Source: Nocardioides sp. GY 10127 (GTDB lineage: Bacteria; Actinomycetota; Actinomycetes; Propionibacteriales; Nocardioidaceae). From it: a DNA stretch of 64,000 bases. Under the pieces are notes generated by a model that did not search any database, was not told the DNA's origin, and worked only from the letters and a program-made list of their open reading frames with translations. Shown piece after piece: positions 16,901 through 24,907 of the stretch (positions within the stretch are counted from its first letter, which is position 1; every line of letters begins with the position of its first letter). The stretch spans positions 310,001 to 374,000 of the forward strand of contig NZ_STGL01000006.1 in NCBI RefSeq assembly GCF_004919085.1. Direction: 5' to 3'. The translations under genes were made by a program, and so were the position numbers.

Positions 16901-17382
16901 GCGCTGAGCCAGTCCTGCGTCGCGATCGCGACCACGGTGAGGGCCGGCAGCACGGTCGCCAGCGCCAGGGCCGGCAGGTAGCGCGTGAGGTACGGCTCCA
17001 GGGCGGTGACGCCGCGGGTGACCAGGACGGCGCGACGGCCGCTGGCCTCGGCGTCCCCGGAGGTGCCGCTCGGCACGGCGAGCACGCGCGCGACGAGCTG
17101 GCGGCGCACCTCGCCGCCGACCCGCGAGGCGGCGGAGGCGGTGAGCCGGTCCGTGGCCCAGCCCGCGAGGCCGCGCAGGGCCAGGACGGCGGCCGAGGCG
17201 GCCGCCCAGCCGACGACGGCCGAGGAGGAGAGGTCCTGGACCGCGGAGACGACCAGGCCGGTCATGGTGAACGCCTGGCCGATGACGAGCAGGGCGCTCA
17301 GGGTCTGGAAAACGGCGACGCCCGCCAGCTGGCGCCGGGCGGGCGCCAGCCGACGGACGAGCCGCGGGTCGGTGGGCCTCAC
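13894..17382 (-). CDS. cydDC: Fused CydD-CydC ABC exporter for cytochrome bd assembly
   Basis: A single 1162-residue polypeptide joins two complete ABC half-transporters. The first half has six membrane segments, Walker A GPSGCGKSTLL, signature LSAGERARL and Walker B WVLLDEPTAHLD; the second has Walker A GPSGCGKSTLV, signature VSGGERARL and Walker B VLVLDEPTAHLD. In bacteria with separate genes CydD and CydC form a heterodimer needed for heme insertion into cytochrome bd, exporting or handling thiols and heme; the fusion is known in actinobacteria. The GTG at 17382 overlaps the cydB stop (GTGA), so translation is coupled. The membrane-protein sequence begins directly after this start. Confidence 0.93.
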   Translation of the reverse strand: MRPTDPRLVRRLAPARRQLAGVAVFQTLSALLVIGQAFTMTGLVVSAVQDLSSSAVVGWAAASAAVLALRGLAGWATDRLTASAASRVGGEVRRQLVARVLAVPSGTSGDAEASGRRAVLVTRGVTALEPYLTRYLPALALATVLPALTVVAIATQDWLSALIVVLTLPLIPVFGALVGLATRDRADAQWRALSSLSGHFLDVVRGLPTLVAFRRAEAQTAVIRRATDGYRRRTMETLRIAFLSSGVLELVATISVALVAVTVGLRLAAGGLDLHTALVVLLLAPEAYWPLRRVGQEFHAAAEGVATVEQVSALLDTPAAATAPAPATAGEAVAAGAHPAAGALTVEGVTVLREGRTVPALSDVSAVLPARGLTALTGPSGCGKSTLLAVLAGLLPPTSGTVRRDGRPLADATALAAWQRDVAWLPQRPGFVPGTLADNLRLGRPEASEADLWAALAQVALEERVRDLPLGLDTPLGEDGSTLSAGERARLSLARVVVADRPWVLLDEPTAHLDALTERVITDTLVGLARERAVVVVAHRPALVEAADHVVALPAPSPVPNPTTATDAHASLAAATAARPRRVLRADEEEAVEAGGRGRLALATVLGALASGCGVALTATAGWLIVQASLMPPVLTLMVAIVGVRTFGIGRPVLRYAERLLSHDVVLRLLAERRVKVWTSLVPLVPGRLGRRRGDLLASVVDDVDAELDHELRVLMPLRGYVIVAVLATVVATVLVPVAGLVVGAYAALAGAAAWYVARTGAARAERRAVALRAALSDEVVAAAALGEELTMWQAVGTAAESVGAVSDRLGAATTTSATWWGAARAAVLLLTGAGVATTALLVAPSVALGSVSGPVCALLVLLPLALSDVALPLADAGALSARTSAARARLEALATMEPAVTEPRAVGPQPRGTDLDLAGVSAGWEGTTAFEGLDLRVPQGGRVAVVGPSGCGKSTLVALMLRFLDPSAGRVRLGGADLDRMVLADVRGRVGLVDDDPHVFASTVAENVRLARPAASDPEVEAALRAARLGPWLDALPQGLDTWVGDGHAAVSGGERARLAIARSLLADQQVLVLDEPTAHLDEATAEELASEVLGPVRGEVSGADVRKGTGPARTIVWVTHGSAGLTRVDEVIDLGPVAALRGDGPDGPGRGDAEELPHVR

Positions 17383-18407
17383 GCAGCCGACCCCGCGAGG
17401 GTCTCCTCGGGGATGTGCAGCGTGGAGATCCGCTTGCGGAACACCCAGTAGCTCCACGCCTGGTAGGCCAGGACGATCGGAGTGAAGATCGCCGCGACGA
17501 CCGTCATCACGGTGAGCGTGTAGGCGGTGGCGGAGGCGTTCGTGGTGGTGAGGTTGTAGGCGGCGTCGATCGACGAGGGCATCACGTTCGGGAACAGGGC
17601 CAGGAAGAGGCCCGCGACGCCCGCGGCGATGGTGACGAAGGTGCCCACGAAGGCCCAGCCCTCACGGCCCTGGAGCGCGGCGACGATGCCGCCCACCAGG
17701 CAGAGCGCGGCCACGACGAAGGCCACCGCGGAGGCGACCGACCCGGTCATGACCTGGGTCCACAGCAGGAACGCGACGGCGATGACCGCGGCGCCGACGC
17801 CGAGGCGGACCGAGAGGGCACGGGCGCGGTAGCGGACGTCACCGTCGGTCTTGAGCGCGATGTACATGGCGCCGTGGGTGAGGAACAGCGTCAGGGTCAT
17901 CAGGCCGCCCAGCAGGGCGTAGGGGTTGAGCAGGTTGAAGAACCCGCCCGTGTACTCGAGGTGGCCGTTGAGCTCCTCGATCGGGACGCCGCGCAGGATG
18001 TTGGCGAAGGCCACGCCCCACAGCAGCGCCGGGACGAACGAGCCGATGATGAGCGCGAGGTCCCAGTTGCGGCGCCACCGTGCGTCGTCCCGCTTGTGGC
18101 GGTACTCGAAGCCCAGCCCACGGACGATCAGCCCGCACAGGATGAGCAGCAGGGGCAGGTAGAACCCGCTGAACAGGGTGGCGTACCACTCGGGGAACGC
18201 GGCGAAGGTGGCGCCGCCGGCCACGAGGACCCAGACCTCGTTGCCGTCCCAGACCGGGCCGATGGTGTTGATGAGGACGCGCCGCTCGCGCTCGGTGCGC
18301 CCGAGGACCGGCAGCAGCATCGCGACGCCGAAGTCGAAGCCCTCGAGGGCGAAGTACCCGATCCAGAGGATCGTGATGAGGCTGAACCAGACGGTGGTCA
18401 GTTCCAT
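17379..18407 (-). CDS. cydB: Cytochrome bd ubiquinol/menaquinol oxidase subunit II
   Basis: A 342-residue polytopic membrane protein matching CydB throughout: WFSLITILWIGYFALEGFDFG at the N-terminus, IGPVWDGNEVWV near residue 48 and FRGVP-type loops later. With CydA it forms the high-affinity terminal oxidase that reduces oxygen to water in the plasma membrane and supports microaerobic respiration. It follows cydA by about 35 bases, with a GAGAGAGAA ribosome site before ATG 18407, and overlaps cydDC by four bases. Length and motifs are normal. Confidence 0.95.
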   Translation of the reverse strand: MELTTVWFSLITILWIGYFALEGFDFGVAMLLPVLGRTERERRVLINTIGPVWDGNEVWVLVAGGATFAAFPEWYATLFSGFYLPLLLILCGLIVRGLGFEYRHKRDDARWRRNWDLALIIGSFVPALLWGVAFANILRGVPIEELNGHLEYTGGFFNLLNPYALLGGLMTLTLFLTHGAMYIALKTDGDVRYRARALSVRLGVGAAVIAVAFLLWTQVMTGSVASAVAFVVAALCLVGGIVAALQGREGWAFVGTFVTIAAGVAGLFLALFPNVMPSSIDAAYNLTTTNASATAYTLTVMTVVAAIFTPIVLAYQAWSYWVFRKRISTLHIPEETLAGSAA

Positions 18408-18441
18408 GACAGTTCTCTCTCGTCTCTGCTTCTTGCGCCGG

Positions 18442-19905
18442 TCAGTAGGCGAAGGCCAGCGGACGGTCGGGGTCGTTGTCGTCGTCGCGGACGACGGGCT
18501 CGGCGAAGTCGTCGGCGCCCTTCTTGATGTAGCTGAGCATCAGCTTGATCTCGACGACCGCGAGGACGCCGTAGAGCAGGGTGAAGACGATCAGCGAGGT
18601 GAGCACCTCGAAGGCGCTGACGGTCGGCGAGACGGCGTTCTCCACCGTCATCAGGCCGAACACCGCCCACGGCTGGCGACCCACCTCGGTGAAGATCCAG
18701 CCGAAGGAGTTGGCGAACAGCGGGCCGAGGGGCAGCACCCAGGCGGCGAGCAGCCACAGCGCGGGGCGCTTGGTGTCGGCGAGGTTCCGGTCACCGCGCA
18801 GCGCGACCAGGGTGGCGATCGCGGCGATGATGCCGGCGAAGCCCAGGCCCATCATCAGGCGGAAGGACCAGTAGGTGACGGCCTCGATGGGCGTGTAGTC
18901 GGAGGCGTAGGTGACCGACGACGGGTCGCTGCCGAACTCGGTCGTGTACTGCTCGGAGAGCTCGTTGATGCCCTGGACGGTGCCGTCGAAGGTGCCGGTG
19001 GCGAGGAAGGAGAGCAGGTTCGGCACGGTGACCGCGAACTTCTCCTCGCTGCCGTCCAGCGAGCCGATCGTGAACAGCGAGAAGGGCGCGGAGGGCTCGG
19101 TGTCGTAGAGGGCCTCGGCGGCCGCCATCTTCATGGGCTGGACCTCGGTCATGACCTTGGCCTGCGCGTCACCGGACCAGATGACGCCGGCGGAAGCGAT
19201 GAGCAGGACCCACGCGGCGGTCTTGGCGCCGGCCTTGTAGAGCGAGCGCTCGGATGCCTCGTGGCGGCGGGCACCCTTGATCATCTGCCAGACCGAGACG
19301 CCCACGACGAAGCCGGCGGCGGTCATGTAGGCCGACAGCAGGACGTGCGGGAACGTCACCAGCTGCACCTTGTTGGTGAGCACGGCGAAGAAGTCGGTGA
19401 GCTCGGCGCGGCCGGTCTCCGGGTTGTACTCGTAGCCGACGGGGTGCTGCATGAACGAGTTCGCCGCGAGGATGAAGTACGCGGAGAAGACCGTGCCGAT
19501 GTGCGCCAGCCAGATCGTCGCGAGGTGCGCCTTCTTGGGCAGCCGGTCCCAGCCGAAGATCCACAGGCCGAGGAACGTGGACTCGAGGAAGAAGGCCAGC
19601 AGGCCCTCGACCGCGAGCGGGGCGCCGAAGATGTCGCCGACGAAGCGGGAGTAGTCCGACCAGTTCATGCCGAACTGGAACTCCTGCACGATGCCGGTGA
19701 CGACACCGATGGCGAAGTTGATCAGGAAGAGCTTCCCGAAGAACTTGGTGAGGCGGAGCCACTGCTCGTTCCCCGTGCGCACCCAGGCGGTCTGGTAGCC
19801 GGCCACGATGGCCGACAGACCGATGGTGATCGGCACGAACAAGAAGTGGTACACGGTCGTGATGGCGAACTGCCATCGAGCAATGTCGAGTGCGCTGAGG
19901 TCCAC
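18442..19905 (-). CDS. cydA: Cytochrome bd oxidase subunit I
   Basis: A 487-residue membrane subunit carrying the hemes. Recognisable elements are ARWQFAITTVYHFLFVPITIG with the N-terminal heme-ligand His, the second quarter GMNWSDYSRFVGDIFG, and GWIFTEVGRQPWAVFG with the conserved Trp/Glu region. The periplasmic Q-loop is short, as in the actinobacterial subgroup. It heads the cydA-cydB-cydDC-devR operon. A palindrome GGACCTAGGTCC lies 60 bases upstream (19964-19976) and fits a DevR box, so expression should rise under low oxygen. The ATG at 19905 starts directly before the first helix. Confidence 0.95.
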   Translation of the reverse strand: MDLSALDIARWQFAITTVYHFLFVPITIGLSAIVAGYQTAWVRTGNEQWLRLTKFFGKLFLINFAIGVVTGIVQEFQFGMNWSDYSRFVGDIFGAPLAVEGLLAFFLESTFLGLWIFGWDRLPKKAHLATIWLAHIGTVFSAYFILAANSFMQHPVGYEYNPETGRAELTDFFAVLTNKVQLVTFPHVLLSAYMTAAGFVVGVSVWQMIKGARRHEASERSLYKAGAKTAAWVLLIASAGVIWSGDAQAKVMTEVQPMKMAAAEALYDTEPSAPFSLFTIGSLDGSEEKFAVTVPNLLSFLATGTFDGTVQGINELSEQYTTEFGSDPSSVTYASDYTPIEAVTYWSFRLMMGLGFAGIIAAIATLVALRGDRNLADTKRPALWLLAAWVLPLGPLFANSFGWIFTEVGRQPWAVFGLMTVENAVSPTVSAFEVLTSLIVFTLLYGVLAVVEIKLMLSYIKKGADDFAEPVVRDDDNDPDRPLAFAY

Positions 19906-19963
19906 GCCGACATCCTGCGCCCGTCCGCCCTGGGGTGTCTCCCGACGAGTTTCGTCCGCTGGG

Positions 19964-19976
19964 GGGACCTAGGTCC
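19964..19976 (-). promoter_or_regulatory. Candidate DevR box upstream of cydA
   Basis: GGGACCTAGGTCC contains the perfect palindrome GGACCTAGGTCC and matches 11 of 14 positions of the DosR consensus GGGACTWWAGTCCC. It is 59 bases before the cydA start. Confidence 0.55.
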
Positions 19977-20291
19977 GAGTGCCGACGGACCAGCGGACAC
20001 ATGTCCTCAGCAGCGACGACGGGACCTTCGGACCGGCGTCACCACGCCCCTGCCGCGGCCACCGGCGGCCACCTCGGCGGGCCGCCCGGACGTCACCGCA
20101 GGTCAGCCGTCCGGACGACCGGCCCGAGACCCGCCCGGTGCGCGCGGCGGCGCCAGCGGGCGGGCCCGGAGACCCGGCGCCCGCACCGCACGGCCCCGGG
20201 ACCTACGGCCCACGCCCCCCGCGGGCGGGTGTGGCGATCGTCACGTGGCAGGACCGTCGAGGAACGGGAGCCCGGCCGGGCAGGAGGCCCC
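19977..20291. other. Intergenic spacer between cydA and the TIGR02569 gene
   Basis: About 315 GC-rich bases without a credible gene; candidate frames here are Arg/Pro/Gly-only. It contains part of the cyd promoter region on the left and the 3' end of the TIGR02569 transcript on the right. I see no clear terminator or repeat. Confidence 0.5.
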
Positions 20292-21188
20292 TCAGCCCAC
20301 CAGCGGGCCGCACGCCACGACGAGCGCCCGACCGAGCCGGTGTGCCACCGCGTCGTCGTCCCCCGCGGTGAGCGCCCGGTAGGCGATCGCACGCAGCAGG
20401 TCCACCCGACCGCTCGCGTCCGCCGCCTGCTCCTCCAGGTGCACCGGCGGCGCGCCCCAGGCCAGCACGAGGTCCAGCACCGCCAGCGCCTCCGCCCACG
20501 GCGCCGGGCGCCACGCGGGAGAGGGCGGCAGGACGAGGGGGGCACCCGCGCCGTCGAGCAGGACGCTCCCCGCCAGCCCCGCGTGCGCCAGCTGCGCCGG
20601 GCGGGGGTCGCGGGCGTGCCCCAGCACGGCGAGCAGGTCGAGCGCCTGTCGCGCCACGTCCTCCCCCGCCCCGAGGCCGTCGGGGGCACCCGCCGTCATC
20701 CCGGCCGCACCGGGCGTCACCGGCCCCTCGGGCAGGAGGACCTCGCCGAACGCGACCCGCTCGGCCCACCCGGCCCGGTCGCCGCGCTGGGCGAGCGCCG
20801 ACGGGGGCGTGCGGACCGTGACCGCGAGCAGGGCGTGCAGCAGCCGTCCGGCGCCCAGCACGACCGGCACGTCGGTGCACACCTCGGTGGACGGCTCGAA
20901 GCGGGCCGCGGCCCAGCCGTCGACCACCCAGGAGCCGTCCCGCGCCGGGACCGGCAGCGCCAGCCGCAGGTCGCGCGCGGAGCGGTTCGGGGCCTCGTCC
21001 AGCCGGACGGCGAGGCGCGCCTGCACCGGCGCCACCGCCGCCACGAGGTCCGCGTCGCGATCGGGCAGCAGCGCGAGGTCGCCCGCCACGACGCCGACCG
21101 CGGAGCCGTGGGCGTCCGGCCCGCCGGGCAGGGCGCGCGCCGGCCCGGGCACGGCGAAGAGGTCGAGGACGCGCGGGGGGACGGGCAC
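20292..21188 (-). CDS. TIGR02569-like actinobacterial protein
   Basis: A 298-residue soluble protein that fits the actinobacteria-specific TIGR02569 family: it starts VPVPPRVLDLFAVPG and contains DGSWVVDGWAAARFEP, a LGAGRLLHALLA helix and GWAERVAFGE. The second half (HAGLAGSVLLDGAGAPLVLPPS) resembles the catalytic-loop region of aminoglycoside-phosphotransferase-like kinases, which the family may descend from, but I do not see a full kinase active site. Function is unknown. The GTG at 21188 follows TAGCGT by six bases (leaderless pattern). It is divergent from the SGNH hydrolase gene. Confidence 0.7.
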   Translation of the reverse strand: MPVPPRVLDLFAVPGPARALPGGPDAHGSAVGVVAGDLALLPDRDADLVAAVAPVQARLAVRLDEAPNRSARDLRLALPVPARDGSWVVDGWAAARFEPSTEVCTDVPVVLGAGRLLHALLAVTVRTPPSALAQRGDRAGWAERVAFGEVLLPEGPVTPGAAGMTAGAPDGLGAGEDVARQALDLLAVLGHARDPRPAQLAHAGLAGSVLLDGAGAPLVLPPSPAWRPAPWAEALAVLDLVLAWGAPPVHLEEQAADASGRVDLLRAIAYRALTAGDDDAVAHRLGRALVVACGPLVG

Positions 21189-21388
21189 CGGAGCACGCTA
21201 GCCCGGGTGGCCGCTCGGGCGCTCCCGCGGAGACCACCCACAAGGACGGGACCCGGCGTGAGACAGCGCACTCGGACGCCGTCGTCCCAGCGCAGGCCGC
21301 CCACCCCGGCCGCGGAGTGAGCGATCGTTCACCCGGATCGGCCCGCGGGGCGAGGCGCCGGTCGCCGGCGCCACCTAGGATCGCGGCC

Positions 21389-22456
21389 GTGGGAAAGGCA
21401 GCAGCAGCACGCAAGCTGGCAGCCGCGGCCGCGTACGGCGGCGGCGGCCTGTCGGTGCTCGGCGCCGCCCTCTACGGGGTGCTCGCGACCGAGGCACGCC
21501 TCGCCAAGAAGGCCGTCGGGCCGATCCGGGAGGAGCCCCCGCCGGACCCCACCGGCTGGTACGGCCGCGGCCGCCCCGGACCCGCCTTCACGATGGTGCT
21601 GCTGGGTGACTCCAGCGCCGCCGGGTACGGCGTCGACCGACCCGAGCAGACCCCCGGCGGGCTGCTCGCCTCGGGCGTGTCCGAGGCCGGTGACCGCCGC
21701 GTCTACCTGCGCGACCTCGCCGTCGTCGGGGCGCGCTCCTCCGACCTCGCGGAGCAGATCGACGCCGCGCTCCCGCTGGAGCCGCACGTGGCCGTCGTCC
21801 TGATCGGCGCCAACGACGTCACGCACCTGGTGCCGCCGTCGGCCTCCGTCCGCTTCCTGGCCGAGGGCGTGCGCAGGCTCGAGGACGCGGGGTGCCAGGT
21901 CGTCGTCGCCACCTGCCCCGACCTGGGGTCGGTCAAGCCCATCGCGCAGCCGCTCAAGGAGATCGCGCGCTCCTGGTCGCGCCGGCTCGCGGCCGCCCAG
22001 ACCATCGCCGTGGTGGAGGAGGGCGCGAGGACGGTGTCGGTCGGCTCCATCCTCGGCCCCGAGTTCGCCGCCGAGCCCACGGTCCTCTTCGGCCCGGACA
22101 AGTTCCACCCCTCGGTCGAGGGGTACCGCCGGCTGACCGCCGTCCTGCTCCCCTCGGTCCTCGCCGCCCTCGGCCTGGCCGACGAGCAGGAGGAGCAGCT
22201 GGAGTCCCAACGGGGCGAGGGAGTCCTGCCGGTGACGGACGCGGCACTCCGCGCCGTCCGCACTCCGGGCACCGAGGTGGACGGCACCGAGATCGGCGGG
22301 GCACGTCTCGGCGTCCGGGGCCTGTGGGTCGAGCTGCGCCACCGGCGTCGGCGCGCCGACGTCGAGGCCGAGGCGCCCGAGGACGCCGGCGCGGACGGCA
22401 CCGAGGACGGCACCGAGCCCGCACCGCACCCGGCCGGTTCCCGCGGCACCGACTGA
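21389..22456 (+). CDS. SGNH/GDSL-family hydrolase
   Basis: A 355-residue hydrolase. Block I LLGDSSAAGYG holds the nucleophile Ser, block III is IGANDV and block V is DKFHPS with the catalytic Asp and His. An N-terminal hydrophobic stretch (about residues 8-28, AAAAAYGGGGLSVLGAALYGVL) could be a signal anchor, putting the enzyme on the outer face or in the membrane. The C-terminal 90 residues are acidic and low-complexity. Members are esterases or lipases; the substrate is unknown. The GTG at 21389 follows TAGGAT by seven bases, and this start keeps the anchor. A strong terminator follows 8 bases after the stop. Confidence 0.85.
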   Translation: MGKAAAARKLAAAAAYGGGGLSVLGAALYGVLATEARLAKKAVGPIREEPPPDPTGWYGRGRPGPAFTMVLLGDSSAAGYGVDRPEQTPGGLLASGVSEAGDRRVYLRDLAVVGARSSDLAEQIDAALPLEPHVAVVLIGANDVTHLVPPSASVRFLAEGVRRLEDAGCQVVVATCPDLGSVKPIAQPLKEIARSWSRRLAAAQTIAVVEEGARTVSVGSILGPEFAAEPTVLFGPDKFHPSVEGYRRLTAVLLPSVLAALGLADEQEEQLESQRGEGVLPVTDAALRAVRTPGTEVDGTEIGGARLGVRGLWVELRHRRRRADVEAEAPEDAGADGTEDGTEPAPHPAGSRGTD

Positions 22457-22464
22457 GCGCGACG

Positions 22465-22494
22465 AAGGGCCCCCGGCGTGCGCCGGGGGCCCTT
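22465..22494 (+). terminator. Hairpin terminator after the SGNH hydrolase
   Basis: AAGGGCCCCCGGCG and CGCCGGGGGCCCTT pair perfectly over a two-base loop, followed by CTCTG. It separates the convergent hydrolase and Bax-inhibitor-like genes and can act in both directions. Confidence 0.85.
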
Positions 22495-22530
22495 CTCTGC
22501 CTCACGGGGCGCCGCGGGGCGCCGGGCCGC

Positions 22531-23391
22531 TCAGTCCTGGTTGAAGAACGCCAGGATGCGCAGCAGGTTGGTGTAGATCCAGACGAGGCTGACCGTCATC
22601 GCGAAGGCGGCCACCCAGGACTCGCGCTCCGGGAGCCGGTTCGCGATGCCCTGCTCGACGAAGTCGAAGTCGAGGATGAGCATGAACACGCCCAGCACCA
22701 GGCCGGCGACGGCGGTGAGCATGCCGAGGCCGCTGACGCCGAACAGCCCGATGCCGGCGCCGAAGAGGCTCAGCACCATCTCGAGGACGGCCAGGCCCAC
22801 CATGCCGAACACCGCGGCCATGACGCCGCGCCGGAACTTGTCCCCGACCTTGATGTTGAGGAACTTGTAGGCGGCCAGCGTGCCACCGAACGCCGCGAAG
22901 GTGCCGATGACGGCGCCCTGGACGACGTTGCCCTCGAACTGCGCGTTGAAGAGCTTCGAGATCGCGCCCAGGGCGACGCCCTCGAAGGCGGCGAAGGCCA
23001 GGACGAGGGCCGGGCTCACCGCGCGCTTGAAGGAGTTGACCATCGAGAGCGCGAAGGCGCCGAGCGAGCCGATCGTCGCGGCGGCCATCAGCCCCGAGAG
23101 GTCCGCGTAGGCGGTGATCTCGGGCGTCATGATCCAGGTGGCCATCGCGGCGACGACGACGACCGCGAGGGTCAGGCCGGTCTTCTGCACGACCGAGTCG
23201 ATGGTCATCCGGTCCTGCGCGGCCGGGGCGTACCCGGGCTGGCCCGGCGCGCCGGTCCCCCAGGTGGAGGGGTCGCTGCCGTAGCCGGCGTACGGGCTGC
23301 CGTTGCCTGCGTAGGCCTGGTCGCCGTGCGCGGTGGCGCCGTTGCGCTGGAACTCGCTGGAGCGGCGGAAGACGGGGTTGTTGCTCTGCAT
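22531..23391 (-). CDS. Bax inhibitor-1/YccA-family membrane protein
   Basis: A 286-residue protein with a Gly/Tyr/Ala-rich cytoplasmic head (residues 1-60) and seven predicted membrane helices from about residue 68, including LILDFDFVEQG near 235, typical of the actinobacterial BI-1/YccA branch (TMBIM superfamily). Eukaryotic and Bacillus relatives are pH-sensitive calcium leak channels; the actinobacterial role is not known to me. GAGGAGAG lies before the ATG at 23391, which is the natural start of the head region. It stands alone, with terminators on both sides. Confidence 0.88.
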   Translation of the reverse strand: MQSNNPVFRRSSEFQRNGATAHGDQAYAGNGSPYAGYGSDPSTWGTGAPGQPGYAPAAQDRMTIDSVVQKTGLTLAVVVVAAMATWIMTPEITAYADLSGLMAAATIGSLGAFALSMVNSFKRAVSPALVLAFAAFEGVALGAISKLFNAQFEGNVVQGAVIGTFAAFGGTLAAYKFLNIKVGDKFRRGVMAAVFGMVGLAVLEMVLSLFGAGIGLFGVSGLGMLTAVAGLVLGVFMLILDFDFVEQGIANRLPERESWVAAFAMTVSLVWIYTNLLRILAFFNQD

Positions 23392-23966
23392 GGTGGTCTC
23401 TCCTCGGAGGCCGGGTCGGGCCGTGTGGTCCTGTGGCGAGGAGCCTAGCCAGGCCGGCGCCTCATCGGGTCCAACGGACGGAGGGCGTCCAGGGTTCCCG
23501 AGCGGCGGGGACGGGCGCGCGAGCCGCTCCGGGACGGGCCGGCCCCACCGGCGGAGGTGGGAGGGGTGGGACGGGGCGCCGACGGACAAGGGGGGATGGA
23601 CCCGCCGGCACCCCGCCCACGTCGGAGGGGGAACGCCCCACGGAAGAGGGAACCCGGGGACCTCCCACTCGGTGAGGTCCCCGGGTTTGTGGGGGCCGGA
23701 ACCGTCACGACGAGCGCCACGATCCCGGGCTGCCGTCCTCCCCCAAGAACGACAGCGGAACCATCCTTTCGCGGTCGACGCGAAGGCCGCAGGGGCCAAG
23801 GTCCGACGATCGTGAAGCGGCCGTGAAGATCCTTGGACGGCACTTGCCGCGACCGCCTCCGCTGGCCAATATTTTCTGTTTTTGCTGCGTCCTCACACCC
23901 CTGCGGGTGAGGCAAGTCAACAACTGTCGTGTAATCGGCCCCGGTGACCGGGCGAGTCGGCAGCGG
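23392..23966. other. Gene-poor region between BI-1 and the tRNA
   Basis: About 575 bases with no convincing protein gene. It holds the BI-1 promoter region, a strong hairpin at 23651-23687, an AT-rich patch (aatattttctgttttt, near 23868) and a hairpin CCTCAC/GTGAGG near 23891-23912 that may terminate the tRNA transcript. A small RNA ending at the 23651 hairpin is possible but not demonstrable. Confidence 0.45.
23651..23687. terminator. 14-bp hairpin, likely terminator
   Basis: AACCCGGGGACCTC and GAGGTCCCCGGGTT are perfectly complementary around a nine-base loop, followed on the plus strand by TGTGGGGG. No annotated gene ends here on either strand, so the transcript it terminates is unknown. 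Confidence 0.6.
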
Positions 23967-24039
23967 TGCCCCCGGTGGGACTCGAACCCACACTGTGCCG
24001 CTTTTAAGGCGGCTTCCTCTGCCATTGGGATACGGGGGC
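23967..24039 (-). tRNA. tRNA with UAA anticodon (Leu codon UUA) and a short variable arm
   Basis: A complete 73-base cloverleaf: acceptor stem GCCCCCG/CGGGGGC, D-arm TCCC/AGGA with GG in the loop, anticodon stem GCCGC/GCGGC around CTTAAAA (anticodon UAA, 24004-24006), a five-base variable loop, T-stem GTGGG/CCCAC with TTCGAGT, and discriminator A. CCA is not encoded. The anticodon predicts leucine, yet bacterial leucine tRNAs have a long variable arm, which this lacks. Charging identity is therefore uncertain. The downstream hairpin near 23900 may end the transcript. Confidence 0.8.
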
Positions 24040-24056
24040 CGACCAGGCGCGGAACC

Positions 24057-24788
24057 TCAGGTCCGCATTGTGCCAAGGTCGCGTGCGCGGCCGAGCACCT
24101 CCTCCGCCATGGTCGGCGTGAGTCGTCCCGTGAAGGTGTTCTGCTGGCTGGGGTGGTAGCAGCCGAGGAGGGTGAGGGACGCCAGCGGCCCACCCACCTC
24201 GGACGCGGTCGCGTCCAGCACCACCTCGGCACCGTGGCCGAAGCGCGGCCTCGGCCGCGGGACCCGCACCCCCGTGCGACCCAGGGCCGTCAGCGCGGCC
24301 CCCCACCCGAAGGCACCCAGCGCCACCACGGCCCGGAGCCGCTCCCCCACCAGGGCCAGCTCCTCGTCCAGCCAGGGTGCACAGGCGTCGCGCTCGGCCG
24401 GGGTGGGGCGGTTGGCCGGTGGGGCGCAGCGCACCGGGGCGGTCAGCCGGAACCCGGCGAGCTCCTGGCCGTCGTCCGCGTTGACGGCCGTGGGCAGACG
24501 CGCCACCCCGACGGCGTGCAGCGCGGCGAAGAGGAAGTCGCCGGAGCGGTCGCCGGTGAACATGCGTCCCGTGCGGTTGGCACCGTGCGCGGCGGGTGCG
24601 AGCCCGACCACCAGCACCGTGGGCGCAGGGTCGCCGAAACCCGGCACCGGGCGTCCCCAGTACTCCTCGCCCGCGTAGGCGGCGCGCTTGTCCGCCGCCA
24701 CCTGCTCACGCCAGGACACCAGCCGCGGGCAGCGTCGACAGGCCACCAGCCGGGCGTCGAGCGCCGCCAGGGCGTCGGATCGGGTCAT
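24057..24788 (-). CDS. Family-5 uracil-DNA glycosylase (UdgB type)
   Basis: A 243-residue glycosylase that removes uracil and related deaminated bases from DNA. Motif A is [20 protein letters not shown] and motif B is [16 protein letters not shown], both characteristic of family 5 (UdgB). Iron-sulfur ligands are visible as CRRC near residue 17 and two more cysteines at about 122 and 135. The family lacks the polar motif-A residue of other UDGs, as here (Ala at that position). The ATG at 24788 follows CAGGCT by six bases. It is transcribed towards the tRNA. Confidence 0.9.
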   Translation of the reverse strand: MTRSDALAALDARLVACRRCPRLVSWREQVAADKRAAYAGEEYWGRPVPGFGDPAPTVLVVGLAPAAHGANRTGRMFTGDRSGDFLFAALHAVGVARLPTAVNADDGQELAGFRLTAPVRCAPPANRPTPAERDACAPWLDEELALVGERLRAVVALGAFGWGAALTALGRTGVRVPRPRPRFGHGAEVVLDATASEVGGPLASLTLLGCYHPSQQNTFTGRLTPTMAEEVLGRARDLGTMRT

Positions 24789-24817
24789 GCCCCGAGCCTG
24801 GCACGGCGAGTCGGGCC

Positions 24818-24907
24818 CGGGCAGGTCGAACCGGGCAGGTCGAACCGGGCAGGTCGCACCGGGCCCGGGAGTCAGCGCAGGGGTCAGCGCAGGGGTCAGC
24901 GCAGGGC
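24818..24907. repeat. Two adjacent short tandem repeats at the ppx 3' end
   Basis: Three 14-bp copies related to CCGGGCAGGTCGAA (24818-24859) are followed by three 12-bp copies of GTCAGCGCAGGG (24872-24907). Each 12-bp copy carries TCA, which is TGA on the minus strand; the ppx stop (24896-24898) is one of them and the others stay in frame. Confidence 0.85.

Noticed and set aside
14017..17451. Long plus-strand frame opposite cydDC
   Set aside because: Low-complexity Gly/Arg/Asp/His translation; the minus strand encodes a complete fused ABC transporter.
20093..20689. Minus-strand frame overlapping the TIGR02569 gene
   Set aside because: Out-of-frame shadow; the correct frame has family motifs and a leaderless start.
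23333..23815. Possible small protein gene between BI-1 and the tRNA
   Set aside because: Translation is Arg/Gly/Pro/Ser-rich, runs through a strong hairpin and has no ribosome site.
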